Shown piece by piece: positions 45,845 through 55,606 of a DNA stretch of 64,000 nt. The stretch's first letter is position 1. Every line of letters begins with the position of its first letter. The notes beneath the pieces are model-generated. The model searched no databases and had not been told where the DNA came from. It was given only the letters and a program-made list of their open reading frames with translations. The translations under genes and the position numbers were made by a program. The DNA comes from Nitrosospira sp. Nsp14 (GTDB lineage: Bacteria; Pseudomonadota; Gammaproteobacteria; Burkholderiales; Nitrosomonadaceae), in assembly GCF_900113575.1 (NCBI RefSeq), contig NZ_FOPV01000017.1, positions 1 to 64,000 on the forward strand, read 5' to 3'.

Positions 45845-46403
45845 TCAGGCTTTTCCAGTTCGGTCGTCCAATCCCAAAGCCCGGCGCCCGGTAAGCAGCC
45901 CCAGTAACCCGAGCCCAGCGAGCATCATCGCGTAGCTCGATGCCTCTGGAATAGGGGCCAGCACTCCAAACAAGCCATCACTTTCCTCCGATGACTTTCC
46001 TCGGTAAGCCCAGCGGTGAAATACAAAAATTGCTATTACCGGCCGCTACCCCGTTTCCTGGGGAAATTGCCCATAACCCATCGATCGTAAGCGGGTTATT
46101 GCTGGCATCGAGTAATTGTCCATGAGACATGTGAGTATCCGGGTCATAGCTGGTTATTCACCCATCGCCGAAATTGCCCACCAGCAAGTCACCCGCCTTG
46201 GGACCGAAGGAGGGTGGCGCGATGGCCAGGCCCCAGGGTGCATTCAATTCGCCATTGGAAGCAACCCGTTCGGTAAAAATCCGGTTGAACGCGAATTTAT
46301 CGACGAAACCCTTTCCTGCGCCTGCAATTTCATCATTGGTAGCATTATCGCGCTGAGCATAAGCGACATAGAGCGCCCCGTTGAAGTTCTGGATATTGAA
46401 AGG
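45845..46403 (-). pseudogene. Broken TIGR03118-type PEP-CTERM gene
   Basis: The minus strand encodes PFNIQNFNGALYVAYAQRDN, then ELNAPWGLAIAPPSFGP, DLLVGNFGDG, NPLTIDGLWA and APIPEASSYAMMLAGLGLLG followed by TGRR, collinear with the intact gene at 24238-25503. Lesions are an in-frame TGA right after FGDG, a frameshift where a 14-base unit (GAGGAAAGT...) is tandemly duplicated near 45980-46002, and loss of the whole N-terminal half including the signal peptide. The PEP-CTERM tail is still readable to its own stop. Confidence 0.8.
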
Positions 46404-46887
46404 TTAGAAAACTCGTGGTGCAAAACGAGCATGCAATGGTGGGGGGTTGTTTTCGGGTATGCTGGAATGGTGGAATTACCTCAATAACATAGCCCATGTG
46501 GTGCAAGCTTGCGTTTACCATAAAGAATTTGTGAAATTCTCGGTCCAAACAGTTCAGGCTATTTTCTTCCGAATCACCCCCCACTCCCCACCTTGGCCGA
46601 ATAGGAATAAGCGGATGAGGTGCGACTAACGCTATATCCATTGATTGCCAGCCTTGAAAAATCACCAAACCGTTCTATAACAAAACTACCCACGAGAAAA
46701 ACCCGGCATGGAAGAGACGAATAACGCCGGCAACGCACCGGATCCGCTTCCGGCATTCCATCGGCGTCCCCGCGAAAGGTAACTGGATCGGCAGGTTGAT
46801 CGTCATTTTTTGGGCGTGAACCTGTTTTTCGCCGGGGAAAATAAGCATTGCCACCGAAGCGTTTATTTATGTTGATAGGGAGTCTTT
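46404..46887. other. Intergenic region upstream of the GMC oxidoreductase gene
   Basis: About 480 bases, probably including further decayed sequence of the adjoining pseudogene. GGGAGT lies before the ATG at 46888. No gene is supported. Confidence 0.4.
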
Positions 46888-49329
46888 ATGGTAACGAACG
46901 CCACCGCTCAAGCAACCGACTTCACGCGCGACGTGCTGGGACGCTACCTTTGCAACGGGCTGGACGAGGCAATACGCAGCGCCGATTCTGGCGCGCGTCC
47001 GGATGCTCGTCCCTTCGACATCATCGTGATCGGGGGCGGCAGTTTCGGCGGGGTGCTTGCGCAACATCTATTCCATAATGACAAAACCCATAGCCACCGG
47101 ATTCTGGTACTGGAAGGTGGCCCCTTTCTGCTTCCCGAGCATGTGCAGAACCTGCCCATGCTCGGCCTCAATCCACCCGCGCCTTCCACGACCGATCCGG
47201 GTCCTCGGGCCGAGGTATGGGGTTTGCCCTGGCAAACAGATGTTCAAAAGGGCTTTCCCGGACTGGCGTACTGCATTGGGGGACGCTCGCTCTATTTCGG
47301 CGGTTGGTCCCCGCAATTGCTTGAGGCGGAAATGGCAAGATGGCCTGCGGCTGTAACGCAGGCGCTGAAACAGCCGAACGGCTATTTCTTTCAGGCAAGC
47401 CAGCAGATCGGAACCAGCCGGACCAACGATTACATCCAGGGCGCGCTGCATGAAGCGCTTCGCGGCATGCTGTTCAACGGGATCAACAATGGTCTTGTTC
47501 CTGATGCCGTACCGCTTGCCGAACTACCCATGCATCTGGAAGACGCGCCCCTGACATCGCCCGCATTCGACATGTACAAGCTCGAAGCGCCCCTGGCGGT
47601 ACAGGGCGGCGCGCCGCGCTCGGGTTATTATCCATTCAATAAATTCAGCAGCGTGCCGCTGATGACCGAAGCCACCCGGGCGGCGCAGGCTGAGGCCGGG
47701 GGCGACGACGTCAAGAAGCGCCTGATGATCGTTCCCAATTGTCATGTCACCCGCCTTCTCAGCGTGCCCGAAGGAAACGGCTGGCGGGTGGCTGCGGTGG
47801 ATACCAATCTGGGCATGATAGGCTTGCCGACCCAGGGAAAAGTCATCATCGCGCTCGGCACCATCGAAAGCGCCCGGCTGGCGATGGTGTCTTTCGCCAA
47901 CGCGCCCAATGCCAGCCTCATGGGGACGAACTTGATGGCGCACCTGCGTTCGAATCTGACCCTGCGCATTCCGCGCAGCGCATTGCCGGAAGGCCTGCCG
48001 AATGAGCTGCAAGCCTCGGCGCTATTTCTCAAGGGGCGTTACCGGCACGGCCCCGGTGCACAGTTCGGCTTTCATCATATTCAGATCACGGCAGCCGGCC
48101 TGGACCGGCCCACTGCGGATACCGAACCCGAACTGTTCAGGAAGGTACCGAGCCTGGATTATTTCACGCCATTCCTCACGGCCAACGACGATCAGGTCGT
48201 GATCACGCTGCGCAGTATCGGGGAAATGGAAGCGCGCAATCCCAATAGCCGCATTCGCCTCACCACGCCTGACGAATATTCGATTCCGCGCGCATTTGTT
48301 TCCATCAACCCGTCCACCCGCGACATGGCCCTGTGGGACGCGATGGACCGGATGGCGGATGACACGGCTCTTGTATTTGCCAACGGGCATCCGTATGAAG
48401 TCATGGTCAATGGGGTCTATCAAAAGGTGCAGGCAAACCAGGCGCCACGTTCGGCTGCACCTTTCGCCAGCCGCAGGGATGGGCTGGGCACGACACACCA
48501 TGAGTGCGGAACTCTTGCGATGGGGAGCGATCCTCTCGACTCCGTCACCGACTTGAACGGCCGGCTCCACTTCTCGCCCAATACATACGTCTCCGGCCCC
48601 GCGCTATTCCCGTCCATAGGATCGCCCAATCCCATGCTAACGGGCGTGGCGCTGGCGCGGCGCATGGGCGATGCCCTGGTGCCTCCGCCTGCGCCGTTCC
48701 AGGCGGAAGCCGGGTTTACCGCGATCTTCAACGGATTCGACATGAGCAAGTGGAGCATGTCCAAGATCAGCAACCAGCCCCCGGACCGAAGCAACCCCGG
48801 GCGGTTCCTGATCGTGGATGGCACGCTGGAATACGCCACCGGCGACGACCTCGGGCTGCTGTGGTACACCGAGCCGATGCCGGCAAATTACATCCTCAGG
48901 CTGCAATGGCTGCGCTGGGATCAATGGGGCAACTCGGGCGTGTTCGTGCGTTTCCCCAATCCCAATACGAAGGGCTACAATAACACTGCCTATGTCGCCA
49001 TCGATTTCGGCTTCGAAGTGCAGATCGATGAAGCAGGCGCTCCGGTTGGCGCAGACAAGCACCTGACAGGGGCGGTTTATAACGAAGACAACCAGATCTT
49101 TACCCGTCAGTCAGCCGAACCCCCCGGGCAGTGGAACGATCTGGAGATCGAAGTGCTGGGTCAGACCTACAGCGTCTTTCTGAATGGCCAGCGAACCACC
49201 CGGTTTACAAATACTCATCCCGGGCGTGGGCTGCCGGGGACACCAGGCGCGCCTGCTCACGTCGGCCTCCAGGGTCACCGCGGCTCACGTGTTGCCTTTC
49301 GCCATATTCGCATCAAGCCGCTGCCATAG
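46888..49329 (+). CDS. GMC oxidoreductase fused to a DUF1080 (3-keto-disaccharide hydrolase-like) domain
   Basis: An 813-residue two-domain protein. Residues about 40-605 are a GMC-type FAD oxidoreductase: dinucleotide-binding FDIIVIGGGSFGG (about 44-55), GGRSLYFGGWSP, and a C-terminal THHECGTLAMG plus GSPNPMLTGVALARRMGDAL. Residues about 608-813 are a DUF1080 beta-sandwich: FTAIFNGFDMSKWSMS, SGVFVRFPNP, WNDLEIEVLGQTYSVFLNG and HVGLQGHRGSRVAFRHIRIK. DUF1080 members bind or cleave oxidised disaccharides. The fusion suggests one enzyme oxidising a sugar to a 3-keto form and acting on it. No signal peptide is obvious, which is unusual for an extracellular substrate. Confidence 0.88.
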   Translation: MVTNATAQATDFTRDVLGRYLCNGLDEAIRSADSGARPDARPFDIIVIGGGSFGGVLAQHLFHNDKTHSHRILVLEGGPFLLPEHVQNLPMLGLNPPAPSTTDPGPRAEVWGLPWQTDVQKGFPGLAYCIGGRSLYFGGWSPQLLEAEMARWPAAVTQALKQPNGYFFQASQQIGTSRTNDYIQGALHEALRGMLFNGINNGLVPDAVPLAELPMHLEDAPLTSPAFDMYKLEAPLAVQGGAPRSGYYPFNKFSSVPLMTEATRAAQAEAGGDDVKKRLMIVPNCHVTRLLSVPEGNGWRVAAVDTNLGMIGLPTQGKVIIALGTIESARLAMVSFANAPNASLMGTNLMAHLRSNLTLRIPRSALPEGLPNELQASALFLKGRYRHGPGAQFGFHHIQITAAGLDRPTADTEPELFRKVPSLDYFTPFLTANDDQVVITLRSIGEMEARNPNSRIRLTTPDEYSIPRAFVSINPSTRDMALWDAMDRMADDTALVFANGHPYEVMVNGVYQKVQANQAPRSAAPFASRRDGLGTTHHECGTLAMGSDPLDSVTDLNGRLHFSPNTYVSGPALFPSIGSPNPMLTGVALARRMGDALVPPPAPFQAEAGFTAIFNGFDMSKWSMSKISNQPPDRSNPGRFLIVDGTLEYATGDDLGLLWYTEPMPANYILRLQWLRWDQWGNSGVFVRFPNPNTKGYNNTAYVAIDFGFEVQIDEAGAPVGADKHLTGAVYNEDNQIFTRQSAEPPGQWNDLEIEVLGQTYSVFLNGQRTTRFTNTHPGRGLPGTPGAPAHVGLQGHRGSRVAFRHIRIKPLP

Positions 49330-49456
49330 CTGCCGTGCGCATCCACTGTTGAAATGGAAGAGCTGGCCATCGGACGGACGGGCTTTCCCGTTCACATTCA
49401 CCGGCAGGCGGCGGGCCGGGGACAGAAATACCTGGTTACTTGCAAAGGAGGCGCGC

Positions 49457-49993
49457 ATGTCTGATTTGGTAGCCGTTGGATTCAACGACACAATGAAAGC
49501 CGATGAAGTTTTATGGCGGCTCAGGACGCTGCAGAGCGAAGATCTGGTGGATCTCGAGGATGCGGTCGTTGTCATTCGCGATCAATCCGGAAAGATTCAG
49601 CTCAAGCAAAGCGTGGACCTCGTCGGTGCCCAGGCCTCGGCTGGGCTGATTGCCGGGACCTTCCTCGGAGGTCTCATCGGGATGCTGTTCTTGAACCCGA
49701 CTGCCGGGTTCCTGCTTGGTGGCATGTTTGGGGCCAGCGCCGGCGCGTTGTCCGGCTCGCTTGCGGATTACGGAATCGACGATGATTTCATAGCATCGCT
49801 GGCGGAAACCATACCCAATAACTCATCCGCGCTATTTGTGCTTGCGCGCAAGGCCAGGCAGGACAAGGTACTGGCTGCGCTCTCGGACGTCGGAGGCAAA
49901 GTCCTGAAAACCTCGCTGTCGCCCGATCAGGAGAAGAGGTTGCGGGAGACGTTGGAAGGATCAGCAAAACCAGCCGGAACGACCGCTACATGA
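49457..49993 (+). CDS. DUF1269 membrane protein
   Basis: A 178-residue protein starting MSDLVAVGFNDTMKADEVLW. It has the ferredoxin-like N-terminal part (LVDLEDAVVVIRDQSGKIQL), a Gly/Ala-rich hydrophobic hairpin (AGLIAGTFLGGLIGMLF, GFLLGGMFGASAGALSG) and a polar end with NNSSALFVLARK, as in the DUF1269 family. AAAGGAGG lies upstream of the ATG at 49457. Family members are often stress-related; function unknown. Confidence 0.85.
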   Translation: MSDLVAVGFNDTMKADEVLWRLRTLQSEDLVDLEDAVVVIRDQSGKIQLKQSVDLVGAQASAGLIAGTFLGGLIGMLFLNPTAGFLLGGMFGASAGALSGSLADYGIDDDFIASLAETIPNNSSALFVLARKARQDKVLAALSDVGGKVLKTSLSPDQEKRLRETLEGSAKPAGTTAT

Positions 49994-50200
49994 CCTTCCC
50001 GGTCGTTTTCGAACCGTTATTGAGCCTCGCAGGAAGACCGGCTGCTGAACCACGTTGCCAATTCTGCTTCGAGGGGCACTTCACGCGGCCGAATGCGCTC
50101 GGTGCATCCACTACCTCACCGCGGCATGCAGGAACATCAGCCTTCCGTAGTAGAACAAAAGCAATCGAGCCATTGAGTCTGGAAGAAAAAATCTGCCACG

Positions 50201-50575
50201 GTGATGCGCATATTGATAGGCGGCTGCTCCCGTATTAAAGCGGCTTCAACTGCTTCAAATCCGCCGCTCACTCCATCAGCTTGTCTCCCGCCAAAGCAGC
50301 GCACTGTGATTGCAATCGATTCAAGGCTATACGAAGGCTATATCGGACGTTATCGGCTGAAACCGGATTCCATCTTGACAGTAATGCGGGAAGGCAGTCA
50401 TTTTTTCGCGCAATCCGGTGCTGAAAGATACGAGATTTTTCCGGAAGGAGAGCGCGAATTCTTTTGTAAGGCGGTGGACGCTCAAATCACCTTCGAAGTC
50501 GATGGCAAAGGCCGCGCTGCAAGTCTTGTCCTGCATCTAAATGGGCAGCGCATGCGAGCGTCGCGAATCAATTAG
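50201..50575 (+). CDS. DUF3471-like protein, possibly a fragment
   Basis: A 124-codon frame from a GTG. From about residue 40 it reads DSRLYEGYIGRYRLKPDSIL, then REGSHFFAQSGAERYEIFP and LVLHLNGQRMRASRI, resembling the DUF3471 beta domain that usually follows a serine beta-lactamase-like domain. No catalytic domain is present and the first 35 residues are not protein-like. It may be the leftover C-terminus of a longer gene. Confidence 0.5.
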   Translation: MMRILIGGCSRIKAASTASNPPLTPSACLPPKQRTVIAIDSRLYEGYIGRYRLKPDSILTVMREGSHFFAQSGAERYEIFPEGEREFFCKAVDAQITFEVDGKGRAASLVLHLNGQRMRASRIN

Positions 50576-50860
50576 GGGAATACAGCTCGCAGTGCCCAAG
50601 ACGCATGTAGCAAAACAGCAGAGGTAACGAAGAACGCCCAGAGGACGCGTGGGAAGCATGTTCCCGATTGCATCGGCGAGAGATCGGTGACGGGCAAGAA
50701 TCCTATTTCGGTCCGCTCGACTTGACAGGGACGCTTCCGACAGTGCCGCTTCATGGCTTCAGGAAAACCATTGAACATGGGGCAAACCCGTGTCCGCGAA
50801 ACCAAAGGACGGTGAAAGCGGTCAAACTACTGTTCCAGAAACGAACGCGAGGAGGTTCCC

Positions 50861-51385
50861 ATGAACCGGCGCACCCTACTGCAGAGCTTGCCCGCGCTTG
50901 CCGCGCTGCCGCTTTTTTCTGCATGCTCGCGAAACAAGGCGGCGGAGACTATTTCAATGAAGCCGACCGTTCGCCCGCTGAACAAGCCGCCTGAAGAATG
51001 GCGCGCGCTCGTCTCCCCCGCGGCCTACAAGGTGTTGTTCAAGGAAGAGACGGAACCGCCGGGCAGTAGCCCCCTCAACCGCGAAGACCGCCCTGGCACT
51101 TACGTTTGCGCCGCATGTTATTTGCCCCTGTTCGATAGCGCCAACAAATATGAAAGCGGCACAGGATGGCCGAGCTTTACCCAACCCGTCGAAGGCCATA
51201 TGGCGACCAAGCACGACTATAAGATGATTCTTCCGCGCACCGAGTATCATTGTGCCCGGTGTGGAGGCCATCAGGGCCACGTATTCAATGACGGTCCGCT
51301 TCCGCGAGGGGAACGATGGTGCAACAATGGCGTCGCGCTCCGGTTCGTGCTTCGCAGCGAGCCTCTGCCCCCGCTCAGGAGTTGA
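50861..51385 (+). CDS. msrB: Peptide-methionine (R)-S-oxide reductase, exported
   Basis: A 174-residue MsrB that repairs the R-epimer of methionine sulfoxide. The N-terminus (MNRRTLLQSLPALAALPLFS, then AC) looks like a Tat-type or lipoprotein signal. Zinc-binding pairs are CAAC and CARCGG; the catalytic Cys is in GERWCNNGVALRF. Substrate-binding GTGWPSF is intact. GAGGAGG precedes the start. It sits directly before the exported msrA, so the pair forms an envelope methionine repair unit. Confidence 0.92.
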   Translation: MNRRTLLQSLPALAALPLFSACSRNKAAETISMKPTVRPLNKPPEEWRALVSPAAYKVLFKEETEPPGSSPLNREDRPGTYVCAACYLPLFDSANKYESGTGWPSFTQPVEGHMATKHDYKMILPRTEYHCARCGGHQGHVFNDGPLPRGERWCNNGVALRFVLRSEPLPPLRS

Positions 51386-51395
51386 TCAAGCCAAT

Positions 51396-52091
51396 ATGTT
51401 CAGGTTATTCGTCCGCGAGAAAACCGCTCTCGTCCCTGAAGCCCGGCAAATTCGCTATCTCTTGGCCGGCCTGCTGCTCGGCGTCGTCCTCAGCGGGTGC
51501 GAACAGCCGGGCGCCGGCAGCGAGACGTCAACCCGAGACATGAGCTCAGCCGGGTCCGGTGCCTCGACAGGTGTCGCCACCTTTGCCGGGGGGTGTTTCT
51601 GGTGCACGGAGGCGGATTTTGACAAGGTCCCGGGTGTAATTTCCACCACCTCGGGCTACATAGGCGGCACTGTTCCCAACCCTACCTATAAACAGGTCTC
51701 CTCCGGGAAAACGGGACATATCGAAGCAGTCCAGGTACGTTTCGATCCGGCTAAAACCAGTTTCGCCAAACTGCTGTCGGCGTTCTGGCCGACCATTGAC
51801 CCACTGACGGCCAACCGGCAGTTTTGCGATAGCGGCGCCCAATATCGCAGCGCGATCTTCTATCACGACGAGGAGCAGAAGCGGCAGGCTGAGGCATCCA
51901 AGGCCGCGCTGCAAGCTTCGACCCGCTTTTCGCAGCCGATCGTCACCGACATTCTCCCCGCAACCGAGTTTTACCCGGCGGAGGATTACCACCAGGATTA
52001 TTACAAGAAAAATCCCGTCCGCTATTCATACTATCGCAGCAACTGCGGTCGCGACGCACGCCTCGCCGAGGTGTGGGGCAGCAAAAAATAG
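51396..52091 (+). CDS. msrA: Peptide-methionine (S)-S-oxide reductase, lipoprotein
   Basis: A 231-residue MsrA. The N-terminal signal ends in the lipobox LSGC (LLAGLLLGVVLSGC). The catalytic Cys lies in ATFAGGCFWCTEADF, and GYIGGTVPNPTYKQVSSGKT, GAQYRSAIFYH and EFYPAEDYHQDYY are conserved. The frame opens at 51252 inside msrB; the ATG at 51396 follows the msrB stop by 10 bases. Reduces S-methionine sulfoxide in envelope proteins. Confidence 0.92.
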   Translation: MFRLFVREKTALVPEARQIRYLLAGLLLGVVLSGCEQPGAGSETSTRDMSSAGSGASTGVATFAGGCFWCTEADFDKVPGVISTTSGYIGGTVPNPTYKQVSSGKTGHIEAVQVRFDPAKTSFAKLLSAFWPTIDPLTANRQFCDSGAQYRSAIFYHDEEQKRQAEASKAALQASTRFSQPIVTDILPATEFYPAEDYHQDYYKKNPVRYSYYRSNCGRDARLAEVWGSKK

Positions 52092-52134
52092 TGCAGGAAT
52101 GCGGCTCCTCCTCATTTGTGCTGCTTTAACCCGT

Positions 52135-52863
52135 TTAGGGAATAGGGTGCAAGGTCGGGCCGGCATTTGAATCGGCGGCTGGTTTCGCGCTTGACTGGGG
52201 ATTTGTCGCCCTCGTCTCCTCCCGTGCCTGGGATTCGACCCCCTTTGCTTCCTGTGCCCTGGATTCCTTGGGCTTCGTTTGCTTGCCTTTGGATGCGTTG
52301 GACTTGCCTTCCTTCGCTTCCTTGGCTGCCTTGGTGGTATCCACTTTGGCCTGCAGCTCGTCAAGTGTGTCGTATTTGGCCTTCAGGCTGCTGCTCAACG
52401 CGGCATAGCTGCGGTACTCATTTTGCATCTGCGATTGCAGCTGGTTATGCTGGCTGCTGAAAGACGCGCGCATATTTTCCAGTTGGCGCAGCTTCTCTTC
52501 CAGTAGGCGACGGTTGTGCGAATTGCTTTTTGCCTCGAAGGTCTTTGCCGCGAGCGATACCTCCTGAATTTTCTGATTCAGCTGCTTGAACAGTTGCGCC
52601 ATGCTGTTGGCAGCGGCGCCATACCGCCGCAGGTGCAATTCCATCGTCTCATAGTCTGACAGCCGCTCGCCAATGGGGCGCGATGTCTGCTCAGACACGG
52701 CAGCGGGAGGCAACGCCGTCTCCGTTCCCGCGGGTACTCCCGGCGCCACCTGTTCCAACTGTTCCACCCGTTCCACGCTTTCCGCCCACGCCGGCACGCC
52801 CGTAACAAATAAAGCAATTAAAGCGATATGGCGCGCCAATGAACTTCCAACAACCCGAATCAT
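52135..52863 (-). CDS. Exported coiled-coil protein with Lys-rich tail
   Basis: A 242-residue protein. The signal peptide (RHIALIALFVTGVPAWA) leaves a mature protein with a Pro/Glu linker, then a long coiled coil (about residues 75-185: MAQLFKQLNQKIQEVSLAAK, NRRLLEEKLRQLENMRASF), and a low-complexity Lys/Ala/Glu/Ser tail (KAAKEAKEGKSNASKGKQTK). AGGAG precedes the ATG at 52863. No family is recognised; a periplasmic structural or peptidoglycan-linked role is possible. Confidence 0.75.
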   Translation of the reverse strand: MIRVVGSSLARHIALIALFVTGVPAWAESVERVEQLEQVAPGVPAGTETALPPAAVSEQTSRPIGERLSDYETMELHLRRYGAAANSMAQLFKQLNQKIQEVSLAAKTFEAKSNSHNRRLLEEKLRQLENMRASFSSQHNQLQSQMQNEYRSYAALSSSLKAKYDTLDELQAKVDTTKAAKEAKEGKSNASKGKQTKPKESRAQEAKGVESQAREETRATNPQSSAKPAADSNAGPTLHPIP

Positions 52864-53048
52864 GGAGGGACTCCTGAATGTGAATATTTCGCGGAAAATC
52901 AGTCGAATCGTTACCAATGGTATACCGGCGGGCAACTGCTGAACAGTCCCAACCGGCTCATGCATGATGTGTCCAGGCTATTGCCAGGCGCAAGTATAGG
53001 CTAAACTGCGCAGATACAAATTACTGGGCGGACTTCCGCTAAGGTGGA

Positions 53049-53708
53049 ATGACAGTTTCGAAACCCGGCACCGGGAAATTCATTACGCTCGAAGGAATAG
53101 ATGGCGCGGGCAAAAGTACCCATCTCCAGTGGCTCGAAAAACAATTGCGCGCCCAGGGTAAAACCGTGTTGGCAACGCGCGAGCCTGGCGGGACCCGCTT
53201 GGGCGAAGCATTACGCCAGCTTGTGCTTGACACTAGCCAGGCGATGCATGCCGAGACCGAGGCCCTACTGATGTTCGCGGCACGACGGGAACATCTGGAT
53301 AAAGTTATTCTGCCCGCGCTCGAGCGCGGTGATTGGGTGATTTCCGACCGTTTCACCGACGCCAGCTTTGCATACCAGGGCGGTGGAAGAGGGCTGACGA
53401 CAGCGAAACTTTCGGAGCTCGAGCACTGGGTACAGGACGGATTTCAACCCGACCTGACTCTTTATTTCGACGTCGCGGTGGCGTTGGGCAGGCAGCGAAC
53501 CAGCGCCATCAAGTCAGCCGACCGGTTCGAAAAGGAAGCCGATTCGTTTTTTGCGCGTGTGCGAGAAGCTTATCTGGAAAGGGCGCGGCAATTTCCAAGG
53601 CGCATACGCCTAATTGATGCCAACCTTTCTATCACAGAAGTTCATAAACGACTTGATGATATATTCTTAAGTTTCTGTAATGACACAGATTTATCCGTGG
53701 CAAGCTGA
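53049..53708 (+). CDS. tmk: Thymidylate kinase
   Basis: A 219-residue dTMP kinase. P-loop is [11 protein letters not shown], the DRX-type segment is [10 protein letters not shown], and the substrate-binding region is [18 protein letters not shown]. Length is typical. It overlaps holB by 29 bases, the usual tmk-holB arrangement. Confidence 0.95.
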   Translation: MTVSKPGTGKFITLEGIDGAGKSTHLQWLEKQLRAQGKTVLATREPGGTRLGEALRQLVLDTSQAMHAETEALLMFAARREHLDKVILPALERGDWVISDRFTDASFAYQGGGRGLTTAKLSELEHWVQDGFQPDLTLYFDVAVALGRQRTSAIKSADRFEKEADSFFARVREAYLERARQFPRRIRLIDANLSITEVHKRLDDIFLSFCNDTDLSVAS

Positions 53709-54795
53709 GCTCTGGCGCAAACTGGCGGCAGGCGGCGGCCCATTTGGCCACGCGCTGCTGTTGCGAGGCCGTAAGGGTTTGGGAAAACTGGCGTTTGCCC
53801 GGTATGTCGCAAAATCAAGGTTGTGCGAACGCCCTTCGGCTGCCGGAGATGCATGCGAAATCTGCCCAAGCTGTCACTGGTTTGAGCAGGGGAGCCACCC
53901 GGATTTCCGCTTGGTCGAACCCGAGCTCATATCAAGGAAACCTCCAACCGCTGAGTCGGGTGACGGTAGCGGGGCCGCCCCGGACGATGCGGGCACTGGA
54001 AGTGAACCGGGAATGGATGAAGCTGGAACTGATTCCAGCGGCGCGAAATCCAAACGGAAACCGAGCAGTCACATCAAGGTAGAGCAAATACGCGATCTTG
54101 CCGATTTTATCAATATATCCAGCCACCGGAATGGATACAAGATCATCCTGATCCATCCGGCTGAGAGCATGCAACCAGCCGCGGCAAACGCGCTGCTGAA
54201 GAACCTGGAAGAACCGCCGCTACATGTCTTGTTCATTCTCGTGACGCATCACTCGCGACATTTGCTGCCGACGATACGCAGCCGTTGCCATCAAGTCGTC
54301 ATGCCTGCGCCTGTGCCTACCGCGGCCATCCAGTGGCTCCAACAGCAGGGGGTCGAGCAGGCCGAAACCTGCCTTGCCTCCGCGGGTTTTGCGCCATTGG
54401 CCGCCCTGGAGTTTAATGAGGGCAAATATCTCCAGGAACATCAGGCATTTATCAGGCAAATCAGTTCGCCTCGGAATTTGGATATCATCGCAGTCGCGGA
54501 GGAGATGCAGAAGGCCGACCTCCCCACGGTGGTCAATTGGTTGCAAAAATGGTGCTATGATCTAATGAGTTTCCGAACCGCAGGGAAAATTCGCTACCAT
54601 TTGAATATGCTTGCAACGGTAAAGTCATTGGCTTCGGACATTGACCCACGTTTGCTCGCCACTTATTTGCGCAGCTTGACCGAGACGCATCAGTTGGCAA
54701 GTCATACGCTCAACCCACGCTTATTCCTGGAAGAGATGCTTTTTTCCTACGTCAAGGCGCTCTCCCCATCGCCCCGCGAAATGCATGCCGGCTGA
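53680..54795 (+). CDS. holB: DNA polymerase III subunit delta'
   Basis: A 371-residue clamp-loader subunit. It begins [16 protein letters not shown] with the delta' degenerate P-loop ([14 protein letters not shown]). A four-Cys zinc module is present: [37 protein letters not shown] and [20 protein letters not shown] are family hallmarks. A low-complexity, acidic insertion of about 40 residues (roughly 90-128, ending SKRK) separates the zinc module from the next block. Starts inside tmk. Confidence 0.93.
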   Translation: MTQIYPWQAELWRKLAAGGGPFGHALLLRGRKGLGKLAFARYVAKSRLCERPSAAGDACEICPSCHWFEQGSHPDFRLVEPELISRKPPTAESGDGSGAAPDDAGTGSEPGMDEAGTDSSGAKSKRKPSSHIKVEQIRDLADFINISSHRNGYKIILIHPAESMQPAAANALLKNLEEPPLHVLFILVTHHSRHLLPTIRSRCHQVVMPAPVPTAAIQWLQQQGVEQAETCLASAGFAPLAALEFNEGKYLQEHQAFIRQISSPRNLDIIAVAEEMQKADLPTVVNWLQKWCYDLMSFRTAGKIRYHLNMLATVKSLASDIDPRLLATYLRSLTETHQLASHTLNPRLFLEEMLFSYVKALSPSPREMHAG

Positions 54796-54839
54796 GGGAA
54801 GGATTCATTGTTTTTTAATTTTTCGCGTATTGTTCAGTC

Positions 54840-55604
54840 ATGTTTATCGACTCTCATTGTCATCTTGATTTTCCGGACCTCTCAAGCAATCTTGACGAGG
54901 TTTTGGAGAAGATGCGCGAGAACCAGGTCAGTCACGCACTCTGCGTAAGCGTCAATCTTGACGACTTTCCCCGTGTGCGCGCTCTGGCGGAAAGCCATCC
55001 TAATTTGTACGCATCGGTTGGGGTTCACCCGGATTACGAAAACCTTGCCGAGCCGCAGGCAGCCCAACTGGCCTCCCTGGCCGATCATCCCAAGGTCATC
55101 GCTATCGGCGAAACAGGGCTGGATTATTTTCGCCTCAAGGGTGACCTGGAGTGGCAGCGGGATCGTTTCCGCCAGCATATTCGCGCTGCCCGGCAATGCG
55201 GCAAGCCGCTTATCGTCCACACGCGCGCAGCTGCCGACGATACGCTACGCATCATGGCGGAGGAGGGCGCGGAAAACGCGGGCGGGGTCATGCATTGCTT
55301 TACTGAAAGCTGGGAAGTCGCAGAACAGGCAATGGAAATGAATTTTTATATTTCATTTTCCGGTATTGTCACGTTCAAGAACGCTGTCGCATTAAAGGAC
55401 GTGGCGAAACGTATCAAGCTGGAGAAAATGCTGATAGAAACCGATTCGCCCTATCTTGCTCCGGTGCCGCACCGCGGCAAAATCAACCAGCCCGCCTTTG
55501 TCCGGCACGTGGCGGAAGAAATAGCGGCACTGCGCGGCATCAGCGTGGATGAAATAGCCGCAGCTACCAGCGACAACTTCTTTAAATTGTTCAAGGCGGC
55601 GTAA
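54840..55604 (+). CDS. TatD-family metal-dependent hydrolase (YcfH-like)
   Basis: A 254-residue TIM-barrel DNase/hydrolase. Metal-site motifs are FIDSHCHLDF, AIGETGLDYF, IVHTRAAADD, GVMHCFTESW and LIETDSPYLAPVPHRG. It completes the tmk-holB-tatD cluster; the PilZ gene that often sits between holB and tatD is absent. Probably a 3'-5' deoxyribonuclease or related quality-control enzyme. Confidence 0.92.
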   Translation: MFIDSHCHLDFPDLSSNLDEVLEKMRENQVSHALCVSVNLDDFPRVRALAESHPNLYASVGVHPDYENLAEPQAAQLASLADHPKVIAIGETGLDYFRLKGDLEWQRDRFRQHIRAARQCGKPLIVHTRAAADDTLRIMAEEGAENAGGVMHCFTESWEVAEQAMEMNFYISFSGIVTFKNAVALKDVAKRIKLEKMLIETDSPYLAPVPHRGKINQPAFVRHVAEEIAALRGISVDEIAAATSDNFFKLFKAA

Positions 55605-55606
55605 AC

